From Dactylorhiza incarnata (lineage: Eukaryota; Streptophyta; Magnoliopsida; Asparagales; Orchidaceae): a stretch of DNA of 64,000 nt. Position 1 is the stretch's first letter; each line of letters begins with the position of its first letter. The notes beneath the pieces are model-generated. The model worked only from the letters and a program-made list of their open reading frames with translations. It searched no databases and had not been told where the DNA came from. The translations under genes and the position numbers were made by a program. Where the stretch lies: NCBI GenBank assembly GCA_033032865.1, contig JAWHQI010000099.1:3047001-3111000 (forward strand), read 5' to 3'. Of this stretch, positions 32,333 through 44,015 are shown in pieces.

Positions 32333-35300
32333 GCGTCCCTGCGAGAGCGCTTTTCGATACTGGAGCTTCGCACTCCTTCTTATCGTCAGACTTCGTCCAA
32401 CGTATTGGTGCGCCGTCGATTGCTTCTGCAGATGGACTGGAGGTCCTACTGCCGAATGGATATTCGATGCGTGTGGAGAGGAGTTGCTGCGTAAAGGTTC
32501 TAGTTGGTAGTCGCGAGTATGACCTGAAGGCATTGTTACTCCCCCTGGTTGAGTTTGATGTTATCTTCGGTATGGACTAGCTGTCGGAGCAGCGTGCGTG
32601 CATCGATTGCACCACCAAGGAGGTGAGGTTTGGGCAGGGTGCCGATCGGGAGATGGTCTTTGCGGGCATGCGTGGATCGAGCAAGACGCTGATGTCTGCT
32701 CTCAACGTGTCCAAGGCAGTGCGACAGGGAGCAGAGTTATTCTTTGCTCTTGTGGAGGCTTCAATGCCGAGGCCCAGCCTAGCAGATGTTCCTGTAGTAG
32801 CAGAGTTCCCCGATGTGTTCCCGATCGAGCTCCCCGGTGCTCCGCCGCAGCGGGAGATAGATTTCACGATTGAGTTGGTGCCAGGCGCTAAGCCTGTGAC
32901 CCGCTCGCCGTATCGTATGGCTCCGAAAGAGTTGGCGGAGTTGAAGCTGCAGTTGCAGGAGCTGCTTGAGCAGGGCTACGTGCGTCTGAGTTCCTCACCT
33001 TGGAGTGCACCGGTCCTCTTTTTCAAAAAGAAGGACGGTAGCCTGCGGCTTTGCATCGACTACCGAGAGCTGAACAAGCTGACGGAGAAGAACAAGTATC
33101 CTCTTCCGAGGATAGATGATTTGTTCGACTAGCTCGTTGGTTCGACAGTATACTCGAAGCTGGACTTGAAGTCCGGCTATTATCAGGTGCGGATCAGGGA
33201 GTGCGATATTCCGAAGACTGCCTTCAGTACCAGGTACGGGCAGTATGAGTTCACCGTGATGCCGTTTGGGCTGTCTAATGCGCCTTCGGTGTTTATGGAC
33301 TTGATGCACCGGACTTTCCGAGAGTACCTCGACCGGTTTGTGGTCGTCTTCCTGGATGATGTACTATTCTACTCTCAGTCCGAGGAGGAGCACGGTGATC
33401 ACCTGCGAGTAGTTTTGGAGGTTCTGAGGAGGAACCAGTTGTATGCCAAGTTCTCGAAGTGCGCGTTCTTGGGCCATGTGGTTAGTGGTTCGGGTGTGGC
33501 GGTAGATCCGGTGAAGGTCTCGGCCATTAGGGAGTGGCCTGTTCTTTCTACTGTAGCGGAGGTCCGTAGCTTTCTCGGGCTGGCCGGGTGTTACAGGCGC
33601 TTCGTGGAGAACTTCTCGCGGATCGCGCTGCCTCTTAAGACGCTGACACAGAAGATGCAGGAATTCATTTGGACGCCCGCGTGTGCGCAGGCTTTCGAGG
33701 AGTTGAAGCGGCGGCTTACGACGGCTCCGATCTTATGTTTGCCTTGCGGCACGGAGGGCTATGAGATCTACACCGATGCTTCTAGAAGCGGCCTTGGCTG
33801 CGTTCTGCAGCAGCATGGCAAGGTTATAGCGTATGGCTCTCGCCAGCTGAAGTTGCACGAGCGGAACTATCCGGTCCACGACTTGGAGTTGGCGGCCGTG
33901 ATATTTGCCCTAAAGCTATGGCCGCATTATGTGTATGGCTTGAAGATCAACATCTTCACGGAGCATAAGAGCCTGAAGTACCTTCTGACGCAGAAAGGGC
34001 TGAATATGCGGCAACAGAGGTGGATGGAGTTCCTGGGGGACTTCACCTTCGAGATCCACTACACTCCCGGGAAGGGGAATGTTGTTGCGGATGCACTCAG
34101 TCGCAGGGCTCCAGCGCAGGCGAACTGGATTCAGATGCATGATGAGCACCTGATACGTGACCTGGAGGCCTTGGATATTTCTTGCGTAAAGAAGAGGTGC
34201 AGTGCCGATGCCTGTTTGAGTTGGTTTGAGGTGCAGTACGACCTCGCAGAGAGAGTCCGCCAGGCTTTTGAACTCGATCTGAGTTTGAAGCGCTACGCGG
34301 AGGATGCTGGTGGTGGGCCAGATGCTCAGTTTCAGGTTCGGGACGGATTGCTGTGGAGAGGAGACCGTTTGTGCGTCCCCAAGGTGGGTGAGCTGCGCGA
34401 TGAGTTGATGTACGAGGCGCATCGTACCAGGTATTCAGTTCATCCGGGGAGCACGAAGATGTACAAGGACATGAAGGTCCTTTTCTGGTGGCCAGGTATG
34501 AAGAGGGACATCGCTCACTACGTGGCCAAGTGCCACACTTGTGCGCTAGTGAAGGCAGAATGTCAGAAGCCCGATGGCTTTTTGCAGTCATTGCCTATTC
34601 CGGAGTGGAAGTTTGATGACATTTCCATGGATTTCGTGCATGGGCTGCCGAGATCGCAGCGCGGGAACGATGCCATCTGGGTAGTTGTAGACCGGCTGAC
34701 GAAGGTGGCGCACTTTATCCCCAACCGGAGGGATGACTCGGTGGAGAATTTGGCAAAGTTGTATGTTGATACTATAGTGCGACTGCACGGTGTGACCCGT
34801 AGCATCGTCAGTGACCGTGATGGATGTTTTACTTCGAGCGACTGGAGGCTAGTCAACCGTTTTTTAGGTACGAAGCTGCAGTTTAGCACGGCCTTTCATC
34901 CTCAGACGGATTGCCAAACTGAGCGTACCAACAGGACGATGGAAGACATGCTCCGGATGTGCGTCCTAGATTTTGGCAAGGGGTGGGAAGATCACCTCTT
35001 TCTTGTCGAGTTCGCGTACAACAACAATTATCTGGCAAGTATTCAGATGGCGCCTTTCGAGGCCCTCTACGGTAGGAAGTGCCGCACTCCCTTAGCTTGG
35101 GCTGAAATGGGCGAGACGAAGCTCTTCAAGAGGAAAGACGTCGAAGAGGCGACTTTGACGGTACGGTTGATCCGGGAGAGGCTTTTTGTTGCGCAGGATA
35201 GGCTGGCGAAGTACTGTAATGCGAAGCACTGCGACGTCCAGTTCGCCATTGGCGATTGGGTTTACTTGAAGATCAGGCCGTTCAAGGGTGTATCCAGGAT

Positions 35301-35667
35301 TCGACGCTTGAAAAAGCTGAGTCCGAGATACCTTGGACCGTTTGAGATCATCGAGCGCGTCGGCGACGCGGCTTATAGGCTTGCGCTATCAGCGGAACTG
35401 AGCGGGCTACACGATGTATTCCACATCTCCGTATTGCGGAAGGCAGTGCAAGAGCCTACGCAGGTGGTCGCGGCGGATCAGGTTCCCATGGATAGTGGGC
35501 TTAAGACGGCGGTCAGGCCCGTTAGCATCGAGGATGCTGAGGTGCGTCAGCTGCGGAACAGGGCGATCTGTATGGTAAAGGTCCGTTGGGACAACTGCGG
35601 TCGCGAGGAGCTCTCATGGGAGCGTGAGCAGACCATGTTGGAGGAGTTCCCCGAGCTGTTTCGGTGA
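32333..35667 (+). pseudogene. pol: Protease-RT-RNase H-integrase polyprotein of the Tekay-like element, two stops
   Basis: Processes Gag-Pol, copies RNA to DNA and integrates it. Protease has LFDTGASHSFLSS (about 32350-32390) and DVIFGMD. RT runs from about 32840 with [20 protein letters not shown] and the active site FLDD at 33349-33360. RNase H starts with [12 protein letters not shown] near 33760 and ends at VADALSRR. Integrase has an H2C2 finger ([11 protein letters not shown] to CHTC, about 34420-34545) and a D-D-E core: MDFVHGL about 34627, VSDRDG about 34808, and the E of QTERTN about 34920. The tail has [10 protein letters not shown], then a Tekay-type chromodomain-like VKVRW and ELSWE block. 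The TAG codons at 32578 (normally Trp in GMDWLS) and 33130 (normally Gln) break it. A Gly-to-Cys change lies in HPQTDCQTE. It ends with TGA at 35665. Confidence 0.93.
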
Positions 35668-35770
35668 CGCTTATCTTTTTTTCCCCCTGTATGTAAAGAC
35701 TGTTTTGATATGTATATATATGCGTGTTTTTACAAATATCGGGACGAAATTTTTATAAGGAAGGGAGGGT
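35668..35770 (+). other. 3' untranslated spacer and polypurine tract
   Basis: Short AT-rich spacer ending in AAGGAAGGGAGGGT immediately before the 3' LTR, the likely plus-strand primer. Confidence 0.85.
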
Positions 35771-37854
35771 TGTAAGACCCCAAATCTGAAAATTCAGAAA
35801 TCTGGAATCCAGAGCTGTCACCGGCGACAGTGGCTGTCGCCCGGGCGATAGCGTTCTGTTGAGAAGGTTCTGCCATGAGCTGTCGGACGGCGTTGACTAG
35901 TCAATGTCGGTTCATTGTCGCTGTCGCCAGGGCGACAGTGGCTGTCGCCGGGCGACAGCTCAAATTTGGACTTTGTGGCCGAAATCAAGGGCATTGATTG
36001 CACTTTGACTTTGGTGGCTTGTTTTGGCTTGGGAGGCTTGGTGGCAGCATACAAGGCCGAAAATCCCTCTCTTTTCATTATTTTCTTAAGGGTTCTTAAG
36101 AGAGAGAGAGAGAGGAGCTTGAAGAAGAAGGTGAGTAGAAAACCCTAGCTTGGAGCTTGGGTTTGGAGGAGCTACACTCATCCAATCCCTTCAAAGTTGG
36201 TGGCTACGCGTAGAGGAGGGCAAGGCGCTCCTTTCCATCCGTGTGGAACGTCAAGCCATGGTCTCAAAGCGGCGTTTAAGGGTAACAAACTTTTCTACTA
36301 TCTCTTGGACATGCCTTAGTCCATTCCCTTGCATCGTTGAGGCCCCTACTCAAAAGGGTGAGGTTGTGGCCTCCGACGGGTCGATTTGTGTTATCCCCGT
36401 CCAAGTTTGCATGCATATAGAGTCCGTGCGTAATACGGACGTAGGCGCACTGTGTGAAGCCCATCCGAGACGGTTCGTCCGGATTGGTGATGCCTTGTGG
36501 TATTGTGCGTGCTCGGGGAAAACCCCGTGTTGTTATCCTACTACGTAGGACTAGAGAGTGCTACTGCATGCGCAGCAATGCCCGGGGGTGTGCCCCGGGG
36601 AGCACCCAAAGTTAAAAGGAAAAAATGGAGTTCTGTCTAGCTGTCGCCGGCGCGACAGTGACTGTCACCTGGGCGACAGCTCCCCAGAATTGGATTCTGA
36701 TGAATTTGGTTGTTCTGAGGCTAGGGAGTGCTACTGCATGTGCAGCAATGCCTGGGGGTGTGCCCCGGGAAGCATCCACAGCTAGAAGCCAAATTAGGGT
36801 TTGTGCACTGTCGCTGGCGATAGTGAATGTCGCCTGGGCGACAGCTCCCAGACATGGGTCTGGTGATGTTTGTTGTGCCCACCTGTTGAGGGGACCTGAG
36901 GTCGGCGTGCCCGACCTGTAAGGGTGTCCTGGTGGATGACTTAGCGGCCCGTGGAGCCGGCTAATTGAGAATACCTGGGCTGAGGGGACGCCATACCCGC
37001 ATTTCGTGTTGTACAACGAGTGTGTGAACAACGGGCATTTGACGAACCTGCACCCGAACCATTGCAGCACCTGATTAGTAAGCCTCGGATAGCATGTCGG
37101 GAGGCAAAGGGGAAGAGTCTTCGGACTGCGCAAGTTCACAATTAAAGCACGGGGGAGCCCTGGTATTCGGGCCTCCGACTTTAGCCTCAAAGGGCAAAAC
37201 CATCAAGAGTGGATGGTGGTGGAAGGCGTAGTACACCAAAGAGTGCCTGAGTGCACGAGACGTGGAGTCCATTCCCTTGTTTGTGTTGTTGCATATGTAT
37301 GAAATGATGTGGGCTCGTATAGTTGCACTCTTAGATATGTATATGCTGTTGAGACAATTTTGCAGGGACGGTTAGCACTGCCACCCCCTCGAAGGGGTGG
37401 GGTCGTTATAAATTGGTCAGCTTTAGCTGACCGTTGCCCTGTTTTGCCACCGTTTTTGGTGGGCTTGTTGTACAGGTGCTGGACCGAGCGGGAACTTGGC
37501 GGGCTGAAGCCCCTGCACTGCTGCAACCCTTGAAGGCCTTTGATGTTCCTTCTGTTTCATGTATGGCCGGCCTGCGCGCCGATGTTGGTAAACTGTAAGG
37601 CCGTCGTGCCTCTTTTGTGTTGTAAAACATTTTATTCCAAGTTAATAGAAGTGGACATACCCGAGTTCGGGTCTTGTGGTTTATATTTCTGTCTCTCTCT
37701 CTTTTACTTCCGCATAGATTGCTCTGAGTTAGGCTTCGTGGTATAGTGTCGTTGTTATTCAATTAAGTGACGTTCCCGTTTGTTTTGAAGTATATGGCGT
37801 GGGGCCCCGGCCGGACCTTCTGCTATATGCTCCCGAACGAATGGGGGTGTTACA
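35771..37854 (+). repeat. Tekay-like element 3' LTR (full length)
   Basis: 2,084 bp, starting TGTAAGACCCC and ending GTTACA before ctctt. It keeps 35930-36300, absent from the 5' LTR: a further GGCGACAGTGGCTGTCGCC inverted repeat, a (GA)n run at about 36100 and GC-rich sequence. Outside this segment the two LTRs are very similar, so the insertion is young. Confidence 0.9.
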
Positions 37855-38446
37855 CTCTTAAAAGTAGTCCTAGTCTGCTTACCCATCTAGCATGCATGAC
37901 AAGGTCTCTCTTTCCACACTTAACATCGGGTGCATCACACACTAAGTTGTGAGAAAATAACATATTTATAGTTTTGAAATTTATATATGCTAATCTCTTG
38001 TGCCACTGATCACATAGAGATGCACTATCTTTTGCCAAAAAACACACTGGTGTAGAAGATTCTAAGCAAAGAAAATTTAAGCAAAAAATATTTCTACTCT
38101 GAGTGCCTACTAAAATAGTTTCTGAATTATAAGACGTTTTTATCAGGCACTTGTCCTTGTAGAACTCTACCATAAAACCTTTGTCACATAATTGACTTAG
38201 GCTAATGAGATTATGTTGTAATCCTTTAACATAAGCCACGCCTGTGAACGAAACTACACCATTAGTAACCATACCATAGCCTTTTGTGATTCCCCTATCA
38301 GATCCGCCAAAAATAACTTTTGGACCGTCTTTGACTGGGGTATAGTTTTATAGTAGGCTTCTTGTTCTGGTCATGTGACGTGAACATTTACTGTTAAATA
38401 CAGAATAGGAGTTCTGTTGGCCTTTGGACATACCTGCATTCACAAT
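37855..38446 (-). pseudogene. pol: Element H protease end and GAG-pre-integrase region
   Basis: The minus frame 37850-38272 has KGLQHNLISLSQLCDKGF and the pre-integrase finger region WHKRLAYINF to HNLVCDAPDVKCGK. Upstream (38330-38446), in the gag frame after its stop, is a degraded protease start reading NSKCSRHMT where DSGCSRHMT is usual; the catalytic Asp is Asn here. The 3' splice-like TGCAG|GT is at about 38434. Confidence 0.78.
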
Positions 38447-40181
38447 TCAATTACCCCAAGGAACCCAAATAGATTTGGGTCCTTGGTTCCTGGTTAGATG
38501 AACACCACAAGGAGTGTTAACATTGCGAGGGGTCATTCTTGCAGTGTTAACTCGTGGAGTCTTATAATTCATTGAATTAAACCAACAATCAATGACAAAG
38601 TGACCAATTATGCCACAACACCAACAATCAAACGGGTTGTATCTTCTTTTCTTTTCCCGTTTTACCTTTTGAATGGGAGGTCTAGAAGGAGAATCTGACT
38701 TGGAGGTAGAAGCCTCATGTGTACAACATACACATCGCTTCTTCGTCTTAAGTGGCTTTGTAACAAGAAGTTTGATCTTTGGAGCTTTCTTAGCATCTGA
38801 TCCATGAGCGAACAAACCATAACCCATTAGGATCATTTCTTCATAAGGTTCCTTGAGAGGAGTCGTTCCAAGGTTTCTAGGATGGCTCCATCCTCGGTTA
38901 TTTTTGTTAGAGTCAACATAAGTTGGTGCAGAACAATGACCATAGGTGGTGTCAAACTCATACTGGTTCGTTGGAAAAACTACCTTCTGGAAGGAATGTT
39001 GACTTTGAGGAACCTTTCCCTTACCTTTGACAACTCTTCTCTTAGTAGCCTTACCCTTCTCAGCCTGATGACCAACACCACTACCCTTCTCAGCAAATGA
39101 GAATCCATCAATAAGTGGAAGGATATTTTTTGGCTTGGAGAAGCTTTCTACAAGCTTCCTTTCAACCACTAACTTTTCTTCCAGTTCATTAATGAACTTC
39201 TCTTTCAGATGTGCTAGTTCAGTAGAGTATTTGAGTTCATCTTTCAAGGATTGGACTTCGTCTCTAAGAGGAGTCAATTCCTCAATTTCCTCCCTCAGAT
39301 CAGATTCCACTGCCTTGAGAGACTCAATCTCCTTGGCTTGATATTTTACAACCTTGTGGCATTTGTCAAATCCTTTAAATAGTGTTATATACTGTATTAG
39401 TAGATCTGAATCATCCTCAGAAGAGTAGCCTCCATCAGCATTAGATCCTGTCTTAGATTCAGATAAAGGAGTGCTAGAATTTACCTTCCCATCATAAGAG
39501 GTGTCACACTTATCCTCATCTAAATGAGCCATAAGCCCAAAGGAGGCTTCTTAATCTGAACTTGACACATCTGAGTCGCTTTTGCTAAAAGTCTTTGACT
39601 TCTTGGTGATGAAACTCTTTTCTTCTTTCTTTTTACCTTTGATGGATCTCTTCTCTTACTTCTTAGATCCTTCCTTCTTCTTGTATGGACATTTCGCAAT
39701 CATATGTCCTGGCATATTACAACAATAGCAAATGACATCATAAGAATTATGTTTGTTCGGTTCAGATTTATACCTATCGTTGTTGTTGTAGTTTTTCTTG
39801 TGATGATCACTATCACTATGTGATCTTCTGTATTGAGAAGAGGAGGACTGATTTCCCTTTTGTCTTCTATTGTTGAGCATTCTCTTGAATTTCTTGGAGA
39901 GTAATGAAAACTCACCATCTGACATTTTAGAGCATGAGCGGCAAACCTCTGAGTCATCATTCTCATCTGAGCTCTGTGTCCTAACAGGTGACACAACTCT
40001 ACCTTTTCTTGACACTTTGGGCTTCAGTGCTATAGACTTCTCTCTACCGGAAGTCTTACTTCCCTCTTCTTCTGCTTTTCTAATGTTCAATTTGTGCACA
40101 TGGGATAAAAGCTTCCCAAACAGAATTTATGGCTCCGTGGTAGTCAACTTACCAAATTATCTAATGGCAATTTGAATGATA
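38447..40181 (-). pseudogene. gag: SIRE-like Gag of element H
   Basis: Two open segments, 39656-40099 and 38447-39532, separated by stops. It holds both zinc knuckles of the family, CYCCNMPGHMIAKC (near 39720) and CWCCGIIGHFVIDC (near 38600), with a coiled-coil region between, and aligns along its length with the TRGAG1 Gag. The last codons are WVPWGN then TGA, the same stop position as in TRGAG1 and TRGAG2. The N-terminal third is missing because element B inserted at about 40182, leaving a broken IAIR-FGKL motif at the edge. Confidence 0.87.
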
Positions 40182-41740
40182 TGAGTTTGCTTAAACTACA
40201 CCTAGAGGGGGTGGGGGGGTGATTAGTTATTTTCAAGATTGTTTAGTCATGTAAAATTATTCAGCATAACACACAAGCAAACTAGAAAACACATAGATAT
40301 TTAAAGTGATTCCCTTCAAGACAATGTGTCAAGAGGTAGTCCACTGTCCCTCCCATCTATCTAGCAATGTGGTAGACTAGGCAACTTCTCCAAAACTCAG
40401 ATCTTTTTTACTATACAATAGATCTTACAGCTCATATCCCAAAGGATCCTACCTCAACCCTCCCAATAAAGCTTACACTCAGGTTACACAAACCCTACAA
40501 AAACAACTCAAGCTTTACAAGTCCTACTAAGCACTCAGATCTTTACCAAGATCCTACCAAACTTAGGCTCACACAAAACCCTACAAAATGAGAAGGTGGT
40601 TTTGCTATTGAAGAAGAGGAGGCTTCAAAGATAAAACTTTTCACTGAATGGTCTACTTCGTCTTCTTGTAGATGTAGCCTCAGAGATCTTTTGAATCACC
40701 AAAGCTTTCTTGTGAATCTTCTTCTGAAAATATTAGATTGAACTTCTTGTACAGGAAGAAGATTCTTTCTTGTAGTCTTCACAACACAACAAAATGAAGA
40801 TTTCTTGTTCAACACTTTTCTCTTTTTTGATTGTACGTGTGAGAGTGAGAGAATGATCAGAAGTGTATAGATTTTGAAATTTTCTCTATTTATATTCCTC
40901 TGCACTTATGCATAAAGGCCCTCAATAATTTATTCCTTAAATAATTGGTCCATTAAAAAATATAGACTGAAATGGTAGAATAAAATTCCATAAATGTTCT
41001 CCCCTTTTTGGAACTTGTAATATTTGGAAGTATATAATGTTCTTCATTAAATGATGTGCAACAACTATATTCTGCAGAGAATATATCATTAATTATTCCT
41101 TGATTAGTGCACAAGATAAGCGACGTGCACATTCCCCGAATAATAATTTCCAAGAAAATCTGTGCAATAAATGCAGCTCTGCATTTGTCAAGACGATAAA
41201 ATTCCTTCAAGCCGATATCGTCTTGATCAATCTAAACGATATATATTCTTCAAGTCGATATCATCTTGATCTTCTAGACGATATAAAGTCTTCAAGCCAA
41301 TATCGTCGACATACTCCTTTCTTAATGACTAAACATAATCTTCTACAAGATATGACTTCTTTTAGACGATATCGTCTAGATGTTTCTTTCTACACGACTT
41401 ATCCTTAATCTTCAATTCGACAAGGTTACTTCAAGATGATATTGTCGAGAAGCTGTCTACACGACTTGACTTATCTTTCTCAGCGATAAAGATTCTTCAA
41501 GACGATATCATCGAGACTATCTCGATGATATATTTCCTGTCTCAACGATATGTCTACTAAGGCTCAAGCCGATATTTGACTTTGAGATTTTTTCACTTCT
41601 TGTATAGTTTTGATACTGAAAATATAGTCTTGACTTACCTGCCACATCAAGGACTAAAACACACATTAAAAACAACTTTGCTTATCTATATTTGTGTTCC
41701 TTCTTCAAATTTAAGAACATTGAGGGCACAATACCCAACA
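40182..41740 (-). repeat. 3' LTR of SIRE-like element B
   Basis: On the minus strand it begins TGTTGGGTATTGTGCCC at 41740, after the tract TATGGGGAGAT, and ends near GCAAACTCA at 40182. U3 has many CGATATCGTC and GACGATAT motifs (41190-41570). The inner edge is exact. The outer edge is inferred from CA and the H gag homology resuming at about 40175; the TSD would be tgata (plus strand, 40177-40181). Confidence 0.78.
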
Positions 41741-41915
41741 ATCTCCCCATATTTGAAGAAGCCAGAACTTACAATTATAGATAAGCTTGACTAACAAATA
41801 TTTTCAATAAAGGCCAAACAAAATTCAGAGCAATTGATATATTAATTAACTATTGTCACAAGCATAAAGATATATCAGTCATAAATGAAAAACATAGAAA
41901 TGTGCATGTGTTTTC

Positions 41916-44015
41916 CTAGAATCCTTTATCTTCAATCTCATGAACAACTTTCCCTTTCTCAAATGATCCAACCTTTTTGGATTGCTCAACTTCAGCCAAC
42001 TTCTTCTTTTGCCTTTCAAAATAGTTGTATGGCCTAGGATGATATCTGAGAGGAGGATGAGCAGGCACTGAAGGATCTCCCAGCTTGACCTTGTTCCAAT
42101 AATCTCTTTTTCCAGCTTCATCCATTTCATATTTATGCCATTCTTCAGAGCTGTATAATTTGCCTCTGTCATGCTTTCCTTGCTGGTATAGAGTCCAAGT
42201 ACTTAAGATGATATCCCTTGAACAAGGGCTCCATTCTTCAAAATTTGGATTTTTCTTTACTTCCTCCATTCTCTTCCTTTTAGTTTCTTGGTATTCATTA
42301 TTAACATGATGTACTTTGGTTTTCCCGACCTACCCACTCCCACTGATAGGCTCATCAACAAAGTATCCTTTATAACTGTCAAGCTGATGCTCTGGATGGT
42401 CTTCAGTCATTTTCACATTTGAGGGTCCTTCAGGGATGAGGATTACTTCTAGAATAGGATGTTGATAAGCAATTCCATAATCTATTGGATTAAGATCCAT
42501 AGATAATCTTACTTCATTGGAGAGCCACATGGCATGATGGCTTGACATGATTTCCCTTTTTCTGGTTTCCAAAAATATTTCTTTGGAGAGAATGGTCTGG
42601 GAATCCTGAATTTGTTTAGAGAGTAGAGCATTAAGATTGCCAACTACATCCATGATTGTTCATTGAGAATTTCTGAGAGATTGAGTTAGTGTAGAAGAAA
42701 TCTGATCTTGAGTGACTTCAAATTGATGAAGTATAGTTACACCAACATTGTTTACTAGATCTTGAGAGACTTGAGTAGTAGATGATATGCTTTGAAGTAA
42801 GGTATTGATAGCATCTTCAAACTCAATGAAGGTCATATCCTAGTTTTGCATGATGGCTTGCTGATTATCTCTTAAAGTAGACATTCTATCCAGCATAATG
42901 TTAATTATCAAAGTAGCTTCATTGATATGTGCTATTTCATTTCCTATATTAGCAACAACATTGGCAGTTATATGATACACATTTGTATTTTGATGATATA
43001 GATGCTAGATTTCCTCTTGCAACACATCTATCCTGGTAGACAACTTATGTTTGCAGCTTGTGACAACAGTATTGACATATGCTTCAAAATGTATTCTTTG
43101 TCTATCAAGCAATACTTCCATTTGGGACATAAACTCAGTTGATGTGGTTGTGGGGGTTGGGAGGACTGGAGAACGTTGCTCATTGGATATCCTTGGAGAT
43201 GAGGGCTGCAGTGTGACTTGAGTAGTAAACTCCCCCTCCATTGTTGCAGGGATGTCAGAGGGCTGCTCAAATTCTTCTTCATCTGTACTTTGATGCCCAA
43301 CATCATCATTTTGAAGTTCATCTAAGGATCTGTCAGAATGGTCAACCTCTTCAACAATTACATGTCCACTGCTTGGACTTTTCTCAGCTTCAGCATTGTT
43401 TATATCTGTTTCATCAACTTCTATAACCATTACAACCTCTCTAGCAAACATTAGAACATCTGCTGAGGTCACCTCCTCATGAGGGACTGGATCACTGTCA
43501 ATCACTATATTATGTTCTCTTAGGGGATCCCCCTCAATAGGAGCAGGAGAGTTTGGAGTAACTTGTGGAGGTTGAGCAGGGCTTTGAGGGACATCACTTC
43601 TTTGTGAGGAAGGTTTATATACTACCTTTTTTGTTGTAAACCTTCTTTCCCACCTACTTACTACCTTCACATCAATTCTATTAAGATAGTGGAGTGGAGT
43701 TGATTCAGAATCTTTGAGATGGTTGGGGATGAAATGCTTGAGGTATAATGATAGTATTCTCCCAATGTTGGGAGATCTTAGGTGTTCTTTGATCCTGACC
43801 TCAAACACTCTCTTGTTCATGAACACTCTGACCATGACCTCAAACATTCCTTTGGAGTCTCTATCATGTGAGCCTGTTTTACACAACAACACCTTGCCAA
43901 TAATGTCAGTGAGCAGTTTTCCTTGTCTATTCATGTGTATTCTCCATAAACTACCATATGGTTTATTTTCAAAACAACACCACCTAAATCCTTCTGTAAT
44001 ATCTGCCTCAGTTAC
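41916..44015 (-). pseudogene. Accessory ORF downstream of pol in SIRE-like element B
   Basis: One minus-strand reading frame of about 700 codons with only four in-frame stops (about 43005, 42839, 42658, 42330) and no frameshift. Order: a region like the putative plant transposon protein domain (GKLLTDIIGKVLLC, a GSHD motif, PNIGRILSLYLKHF, ISTPLHYLN-type segment); a Pro/Ser/acid-rich linker; a helical region rich in Asn, Ile and Gln; a Trp/Tyr-rich C-terminus with PPLRYHPRPYNYFERQ. It matches the ORF of element A at both ends. The N-terminus is cut by element C at 44015. A polypurine tract and LTR follow, so it sits where Sireviruses carry an env-like ORF. No convincing signal peptide or transmembrane segment is seen. 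Function unknown. Confidence 0.78.

Larger units (their letters stand above)
29182..37854 (+). mobile_element. Tekay-like Ty3/gypsy chromovirus, nearly intact
   Basis: An 8.67-kb plus-strand element with the 5-bp TSD ctctt (29177-29181 and 37855-37859), inserted in the integrase of element H. LTRs start TGTAAGACCCC and end GTTACA. It has an initiator-Met-like PBS, a polypurine tract AAGGAAGGGAGGGT before the 3' LTR, and gag-pro-pol with protease, RT, RNase H, integrase and a C-terminal chromodomain-like tail. The reading frame is broken only by two TAG codons and by a 92-bp segment that looks like an intron. Confidence 0.92.

Noticed and set aside
34097..34889. Antisense ORFs over integrase
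   Set aside because: Shadows of the plus-strand pol reading frame, which has clear motifs.
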